From: Verrucomicrobiales bacterium
GTDB lineage: Bacteria; Verrucomicrobiota; Verrucomicrobiia; Limisphaerales; RI-55
Assembly (NCBI GenBank): GCA_003484235.1
Contig: DNDP01000115.1
Coordinates: 1,276-12,596, forward strand
Length of the DNA stretch: 11,321 nt
Reading direction: 5' to 3'
Both the position numbers and the translations under genes were made by a program. Positions 7,106-11,321 of this stretch are shown here, piece by piece (position 1 is the stretch's first letter; each line of letters opens with the position of its first letter). Below the pieces are notes generated by a model. It saw only the letters and a program-made list of their open reading frames with translations, was not told where the DNA came from and did not search any database.

Positions 7106-7849
7106 ATGAACGTCAGTCTTTATCAGGCCGCCGCCGCCATGAATGCCACCGCACGTTGGCAGGACGTCATTTCCAGCAACCTGGCGGCGAGCTCGATCCC
7201 GGGCTTCAAGAAGGACGAAATCAGCTTCGCGGCGATCGAGGCGGGAATGATGCCGGTGGAGGGCGCACAAGGCCGCGGTCGATTCCAGATGCCCATGGCC
7301 TCCGGCACCGTCAATTTCCAGCAGGGCGAAATGCAGATCACCGGCGTGAACACGGATCTGGCCATCAGCGGCCCCGGCTTCTTCGAGGTGCAGCTGCCCG
7401 ACGGCCGCCTGGCCTACACGCGGGACGGCCAGTTTAACATCAACAACCAGGGCCAGCTGGCCACCAAGGATGGCGGCCTGGTGATGGGCGAGAACGGCCC
7501 CTTCGTGGTCGATCTCAACAACCCCGCCGAGCTCGAATTCTCCACCTCCGGCGAAGCCAGCCAGGGGGTGGACCGCAAGGGCCGGCTGCGTGTCGTCAAT
7601 TTCGACCAGCCTCAGCAACTGCTCCGTCTGGGCAACTACTTCCTCCCCGAGAATGGCGAGACCAGGCCCGAACCGGTGGCCAATGTGAGCATCCAGCCCC
7701 GCTCACTCGAGCGTTCCAACACGTCGCCGATGATCGAGATGACCCATCTCCTGACGGCCATGCGCCTGTTCGAGTCGAACAACAAGTTGATGCAGATGCA
7801 GGACCAGCACATGGAACGGCTCGTGCGCGACCTGACCCCGAACCAATAG
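7106..7849 (+). CDS. flgF: FlgF, flagellar proximal rod protein
   Basis: A 247-residue axial rod protein, exported through the flagellar type III apparatus, that forms the proximal rod together with FlgB and FlgC (no signal peptide, as expected). The N-terminal rod domain (about 1-40) has MNATARWQDVISSNLAASSI, where most rod proteins have ANNLAN. A central DLAISGPGFFEVQ segment and the TRDGQF motif mark the FlgE/F/G D1 fold. The C-terminal helix (about 205-247, LERSNTSPMIEMTHLLTAMR) is the usual rod C-terminal domain. Length is close to E. coli FlgF (251). FlgG is the close paralogue and follows 30 nt downstream; this gene is shorter in its central part and more diverged, and the order fits FlgF first. 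It is the first gene of the flagellar run in this window, and its Shine-Dalgarno is at 7094-7099. Confidence 0.88.
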   Translation: MNVSLYQAAAAMNATARWQDVISSNLAASSIPGFKKDEISFAAIEAGMMPVEGAQGRGRFQMPMASGTVNFQQGEMQITGVNTDLAISGPGFFEVQLPDGRLAYTRDGQFNINNQGQLATKDGGLVMGENGPFVVDLNNPAELEFSTSGEASQGVDRKGRLRVVNFDQPQQLLRLGNYFLPENGETRPEPVANVSIQPRSLERSNTSPMIEMTHLLTAMRLFESNNKLMQMQDQHMERLVRDLTPNQ

Positions 7850-7879
7850 CAGGACGCTGCAACCCACACCTGACCCAGC

Positions 7880-8662
7880 ATGATCCGCTCACTTTACTCC
7901 TCGGCCTCCGGGATGAACTCCCAGCAGATGAATCTGGACGTCATCGCGAACAACCTCGCCAACGTCAACACCACCGGATTCAAGAAGAACAAGATCGAGT
8001 TCCAGGACATGCTCTACCAGACCACCCGGGCGGCCGGCGCGGATCAGGGGGCGGGCAATCTCCTGCCGGCCGGCGTGCAGATCGGCCACGGTGCCACCCC
8101 GGTGGCGACGGCCAAAATTTTCACCCAGGGCGACCTCACCAAGACGGGCGAGCCCATGGATCTGGCGATCAACGGCCAGGGATTCTTCGAGGTGCAGCTC
8201 ACCGACGGAACGCGGGGTTTCACCCGTGACGGCGCCTTCAAGGTGGCCGCCGACGGCCGCATCGTCACCAGCGACGGCCTGATCGTGCAAAGCGGCTTCC
8301 AGCCGATTCCGGCCGGGACCGAGGACATCACGGTCTCGCCCTCCGGCGTGGTGACGACCAGTGGTTCGTTCGGTTCGCAGACCTTCCAGATCACGCTGGC
8401 CCGGTTCCAGAATCCGGCGGGACTCGACAGCGCGGGAGGAAACATCTACCGGGAGACCGAGGCCTCCGGAGCCCCCGAGGTGATCAATGCCGGTGAAAAC
8501 GGCATGGGCACGCTCCAGCAGGGCTTTCTCGAAATGTCCAACGTCAAGGTGGTGGAGGAGATGGTCAACCTGATCGTCGCCCAACGGGCCTATGAGGTGA
8601 ACTCCAAGGCGGTCCAGGCCGCGGACGAAATGATGCAGCTCAGCAACAATCTGCGCCGTTAA
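7880..8662 (+). CDS. flgG: FlgG, flagellar distal rod protein
   Basis: A 260-residue distal rod subunit, the same length as E. coli FlgG. It builds the part of the rod that passes through the P and L rings. The N-terminal rod domain shows MIRSLYSSASGM and LDVIANNLANVNTTGFKK, a textbook FlgG start. The D1 region has DLAINGQGFFEVQL and GFTRDGAFKV (about residues 93-121). The C-terminal domain, EEMVNLIVAQRAYEVNSKAV (about 226-245) through the end, is equally typical. The protein is secreted by the flagellar export apparatus without a cleavable signal. The start at 7880 is fixed by the conserved N-terminus; no good Shine-Dalgarno precedes it, so expression probably depends on the flgF transcript. 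The flgA start lies 2 nt after its stop. Confidence 0.96.
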   Translation: MIRSLYSSASGMNSQQMNLDVIANNLANVNTTGFKKNKIEFQDMLYQTTRAAGADQGAGNLLPAGVQIGHGATPVATAKIFTQGDLTKTGEPMDLAINGQGFFEVQLTDGTRGFTRDGAFKVAADGRIVTSDGLIVQSGFQPIPAGTEDITVSPSGVVTTSGSFGSQTFQITLARFQNPAGLDSAGGNIYRETEASGAPEVINAGENGMGTLQQGFLEMSNVKVVEEMVNLIVAQRAYEVNSKAVQAADEMMQLSNNLRR

Positions 8663-8664
8663 GG

Positions 8665-9657
8665 ATGAAGCAGCTCGAACAGCCGATCCTGATCGTGGCC
8701 ACGGTGCTGACCGCTCTGCTGGTCTCCGGCACGCCGACCGCGCGCGCCGTCGAGGCACCGGCCGCGGCCGGCACCTCCTGGACGCTGAAGACCAATGTCC
8801 AGGTCACGAGCGTCGGCGTCTATCTCTCGGATGTCGTCGTTCCGCCCACCAACATGGAGCTGCCGCATCTGCGCGTGGCCGATGCGCCGCTCTTCGGCAG
8901 GGCCGCGGTGCTGAACCCCGGCGCACTGAACCCCCTTCTCAAACAGGCGCTGCAGCTCGATCCCGGAACCAACTGGATCGGTGCGCCGCAGGTCACGATC
9001 ACCCGCCGGGCCCGCACGCTCACGAGCCTCGACATCGAGGAACTGCTGACCGAAAAGCTGTCCTCCGACTACCTCTCGCAGGGCGGCCAGCTGGAGCTGA
9101 GGCTGACCCGCACATGGAACGACGTGGCGGTGCCCGACGAACCGTTCGAGGTGAAGATCGTCAGCATGCCGGCGCAGGGGATCATGCCGAGCTTCATCGT
9201 CCGCTTTGAGATCGGCAACCAGGTCGAAAAGTTCGGCCAGTGGCAGCTCGCCCTCCGCGCCAGCCTCTGGAAGGATGTCTGGGTCGCCCGCCAGCGGCTG
9301 ACCCGCGGCAACGTCCTGATGCCGGAAGACGTGGCCCGGGAAAAGCGCGACGTGCTGATGGCCCGCAACCATCTCGAGGCCGACCAGCACGAGATCAAGC
9401 CCAACGACTGGGAACTGACCGAGAACGTGGGCAACGGCGCCCCGCTCAACCGCTGGTCGGTCCGCCCCAAGCCGGTCGTCTACCGCGGCCAGCTGGCCGA
9501 CGCACAGATCCGGCAGGGCGCGCTCTCCATTTCACTCAAGGTTCAGGTCCTCGAGGACGCCGTCCCGGGGCAGGAAATCCGCATCCTCAACCCCAACACC
9601 AAACGGGAACTCCTCGGCAAGGTGAATCATGACCAGACCATTCTCATCCAGCTTTAA
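8665..9657 (+). CDS. flgA: FlgA, flagellar P-ring assembly chaperone
   Basis: A 330-residue periplasmic chaperone that helps FlgI assemble into the P ring around the rod. The N-terminus is a signal peptide (hydrophobic about 8-21, likely cleavage near TARA-VEA, residues 25-31). The C-terminal half has an SAF-type region (about 206-268: QRLTRGNVLMPEDVAREKRD) and the family end VVYRGQLADAQIRQGALSIS...VPGQEIRILNPNTKRELLGKV (residues 271-320). It is longer than E. coli FlgA (219), with an extended N-terminal region (about 30-190) like that of FlgA from several other phyla. The ATG at 8665 lies 2 nt past the flgG stop with no usable Shine-Dalgarno, so translation is probably coupled to flgG. It overlaps flgH by 29 nt. 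In enterobacteria flgA is transcribed alone and divergently; here it is embedded between flgG and flgH, next to its client flgI. Confidence 0.87.
   Translation: MKQLEQPILIVATVLTALLVSGTPTARAVEAPAAAGTSWTLKTNVQVTSVGVYLSDVVVPPTNMELPHLRVADAPLFGRAAVLNPGALNPLLKQALQLDPGTNWIGAPQVTITRRARTLTSLDIEELLTEKLSSDYLSQGGQLELRLTRTWNDVAVPDEPFEVKIVSMPAQGIMPSFIVRFEIGNQVEKFGQWQLALRASLWKDVWVARQRLTRGNVLMPEDVAREKRDVLMARNHLEADQHEIKPNDWELTENVGNGAPLNRWSVRPKPVVYRGQLADAQIRQGALSISLKVQVLEDAVPGQEIRILNPNTKRELLGKVNHDQTILIQL
9619..9624 (+). promoter_or_regulatory. Ribosome binding site of flgH inside flgA
   Basis: AAGGTG lies 4 nt before the flgH ATG at 9629 and within the last codons of flgA. It supports the overlapping start. 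Confidence 0.55.
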
Positions 9658-10258
9658 GTTCGTGCTCCTCGTCTCGGCGACGGCGGCCGGCCTCCTTTCG
9701 GCCACCGCCGACTCCCTCGTCAAACCGAACGCCAAGTCCATGTTCGCCGACAAGAAGGGTGTGGCGGTGGGCGACATCATCACCATCATCGTCCAGGAAA
9801 GCACCAGCTCCTCGAAGGACAATTCGACCTCGACCTCGAAGAAGTCCGCGCTCGACGCCCAGCTCGAGACGTTCTTCTACTCGCCCGCCGCCAGCGGCCT
9901 GCTCACCAAGGGCGGCCAGCTGCCGGCCTTGAAGTTCAACTCCGGCAGCTCGTTTGACGGTGGCGGCTCGATGCAGAACAGCGAGAAGATCACCGCCCGG
10001 GTGGCGGTGCAGGTCATCGACGCGCTGCCCAACCAGACGCTGCTGATCGAGGGACGCAAGCAGACCAAGATCAACGGTGAGACCTCGGACGTGATCCTGC
10101 GCGGCGTCGTGCGCGTGCAGGACGTGACCGCGGCCAACACCGTCTTCAGCTACAACGTCGCCAGCGCCGAGATCCAGATCGTGGACAAGGGGCTGCTCCG
10201 CGAAAACCAACGCCCCGGCTGGTTCAAACGCATCTGGGACTTCGTCTCGCCTTTCTGA
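9629..10258 (+). CDS. flgH: FlgH, flagellar L-ring protein, lacking a lipobox cysteine
   Basis: A 209-residue protein of the outer-membrane L ring, the bushing for the flagellar rod. Family features are a SMFADKKGVAVGDIITIIVQE block (37-57), a Ser/Lys-rich segment (58-73), Gly-rich SSFDGGGSM (107-115), and EGRKQTKINGE followed by ILRGVVRVQDVTAANTVFSY (141-175). The end is WFKRIWDFVSPF, similar to the E. coli 'NLSPM' end. Length is a little under E. coli FlgH (232). FlgH is normally a lipoprotein with an LxGC signal end. Here the signal-like segment (10-28) ends AGLLSATADS and the whole protein has no cysteine, so it must be cleaved by ordinary signal peptidase and held by other contacts. The start overlaps flgA by 29 nt and has a Shine-Dalgarno at 9619-9624; no alternative upstream start supplies a cysteine, since flgA reads in another frame there. 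Confidence 0.91.
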   Translation: MTRPFSSSFKFVLLVSATAAGLLSATADSLVKPNAKSMFADKKGVAVGDIITIIVQESTSSSKDNSTSTSKKSALDAQLETFFYSPAASGLLTKGGQLPALKFNSGSSFDGGGSMQNSEKITARVAVQVIDALPNQTLLIEGRKQTKINGETSDVILRGVVRVQDVTAANTVFSYNVASAEIQIVDKGLLRENQRPGWFKRIWDFVSPF

Positions 10259-11321
10259 TGTCACCGCTCAATCAGTTCAAAATATTCGCGATGATGGTTC
10301 TGGGGACCGTCATCGCTTCGGCTTCCGTCGTCGCCGGCTCGGTGACTGTCCGCGACATCGCGACCGTCGCGGGCGCGCGCGACAACCAGCTCGTCGGCTA
10401 CGGCCTGGTGGTCGGGCTCGCCGGCGATGGCGACAAGGATCCGGTGTACGCGAAGGCGATGATCGCGAACGTGCTGAACCGCTTCAACCTGACGCTGCCG
10501 GCCCAGGCGATCTCCGCCAAGAACGTCGCCGCCGTCATGGTGACCGCCGACATTCCCGCCTTTGCCCGGCAGGGTTCGCGGATCGACGTGACCGTTTCAG
10601 CGATGGGCGACGCCAAGAGCCTGCAGGGCGGCGTGCTGCTGCAGACCTTCCTGCTGGGTGCGGACGACGAAATCTACGCGGCGGCCCAGGGGCCGATCGC
10701 GGTCGGCGGATTCATTGGCGGCGTCGGCGGCCCCGGCGGCGCCACCGTTCAGAAGAATCATCCGACGGTCGGCCAGATCATCGGCGGCGCCCTTGTGGAG
10801 CGCGAGATCGAGGCCACCATCGTCGAGGACAACATGCTGGATCTCCTGCTGCGGCAGCCGGATTTCACGAATGCGGCGAAGATGGCCGCCGCGATCAACG
10901 AAAAGTATCCCGGCAGCGCGGTGGCCGTGGACTGGACGACCGTCCGGGTAAGCGTGCCCGAAGATCAGCGCAGTTCGCCGGTGGATTTCGTGGCCCTGCT
11001 CGGAAACATCGGCGTCACGCCGGATGCGCCGGCCCGCATCATAATCAACGAGCGCACCGGCACCATCGTGGCCAACTCCCAGATCCGCATCGCCGCCTGC
11101 GCGGTGTCGCACGGCAATCTCACCATCAATGTCGCCACCACGCTCACCGCCTCGCAGCCGAACGCCTTCAGCGAGACCGGCGACACGGTCGTGGTGCCCA
11201 ACACCGAAACGGGCGTGACCGAGAACGCCGGCCGGATGGTGGCCCTGCCGGAGCTGCCCACCGTCGAGAACGTGGCTGCCAGCCTGAATTCGCTGGGCGT
11301 CACGCCCCGCGACATCATGGC
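10258..11321 (+). CDS. flgI: FlgI, flagellar P-ring protein, 3' end beyond the window
   Basis: 354 codons are visible of a protein usually about 360-370 long, so only a short C-terminal piece is missing. It forms the peptidoglycan-associated P ring after export by Sec. The signal peptide is MSPLNQFKIFAMMVLGTVIA to about residue 27 (VVAG-SVTVRDIA). Family motifs are RDNQLVGYGLVVGLAGDGDK, DVTVSAMGDAKSLQGG, AQGPIAVGGF, NHPTVGQIIGGALVERE, INERTGTIVA and the closing LNSLGVTPRDIMA. The start ATG overlaps the flgH stop (ATGA-type overlap at 10258), a sign of translational coupling. The visible part has one cysteine (Cys281, in RIAACAV). E. coli FlgI has an intramolecular disulfide, which is not possible in the part seen. 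The chaperone gene flgA lies just upstream in the same operon. flgJ or another rod/hook gene would be expected next. Confidence 0.95.
   Translation, partial: MSPLNQFKIFAMMVLGTVIASASVVAGSVTVRDIATVAGARDNQLVGYGLVVGLAGDGDKDPVYAKAMIANVLNRFNLTLPAQAISAKNVAAVMVTADIPAFARQGSRIDVTVSAMGDAKSLQGGVLLQTFLLGADDEIYAAAQGPIAVGGFIGGVGGPGGATVQKNHPTVGQIIGGALVEREIEATIVEDNMLDLLLRQPDFTNAAKMAAAINEKYPGSAVAVDWTTVRVSVPEDQRSSPVDFVALLGNIGVTPDAPARIIINERTGTIVANSQIRIAACAVSHGNLTINVATTLTASQPNAFSETGDTVVVPNTETGVTENAGRMVALPELPTVENVAASLNSLGVTPRDIM

Overview
The window is high-G+C bacterial DNA, probably from the Verrucomicrobiota (PVC superphylum). Three things point there: a signal-peptide protein with PSCyt1 (c-type cytochrome), DUF1549 and DUF1553 domains, a combination concentrated in Verrucomicrobiota and Planctomycetota; flagellar L- and P-ring genes, which imply an outer membrane; and palindromic repeats (GTAGGGCGAGGC... 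and GACAGGCA..TGCCTGTC types) that I recall as common in Verrucomicrobia genomes. The phylum call is inference, and no genus is claimed.

Minus strand, read right to left. A RhlE-type DEAD-box RNA helicase (4436-3192) is followed by a probable biotin operon: a FabG-like short-chain dehydrogenase (3078-2347), a 61-residue unknown protein (2301-2116), a nucleotidyltransferase-like protein (2191-1736), bioF (1733-405) and bioA (401 to beyond the left edge). Genes from the small protein onward overlap or lie 2-3 nt apart. The small protein plus nucleotidyltransferase is AT-richer than its surroundings and looks like an inserted two-gene cassette. Both biotin genes carry palindromic repeat DNA inside the reading frame: bioF a 181-bp element bounded by inverted repeats, which adds about 60 residues, and bioA a 72-bp near-perfect hairpin that stays open to the window edge.

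Plus strand. The PSCyt1-DUF1549-DUF1553 protein (4547-6913) diverges from the helicase across a 110-bp gap. After 192 bp without a gene comes a compact flagellar rod/ring operon, flgF-flgG-flgA-flgH-flgI (7106 to beyond the right edge). It encodes two rod proteins, the P-ring chaperone, the L-ring protein and the P-ring protein. Junctions are short or overlapping (29, 2, 29 and 1 nt), which suggests translational coupling. FlgH has no cysteine and so no lipobox, which is unusual for an L-ring protein.

I saw no tRNA, rRNA, CRISPR array, transposase gene or convincing rho-independent terminator. No defence or other system clearly new to science is visible. The least ordinary features are the in-frame repeat insertions in bioF and bioA, the same-frame bioF/bioA junction, the nucleotidyltransferase cassette inside the biotin operon and the cysteine-free FlgH.
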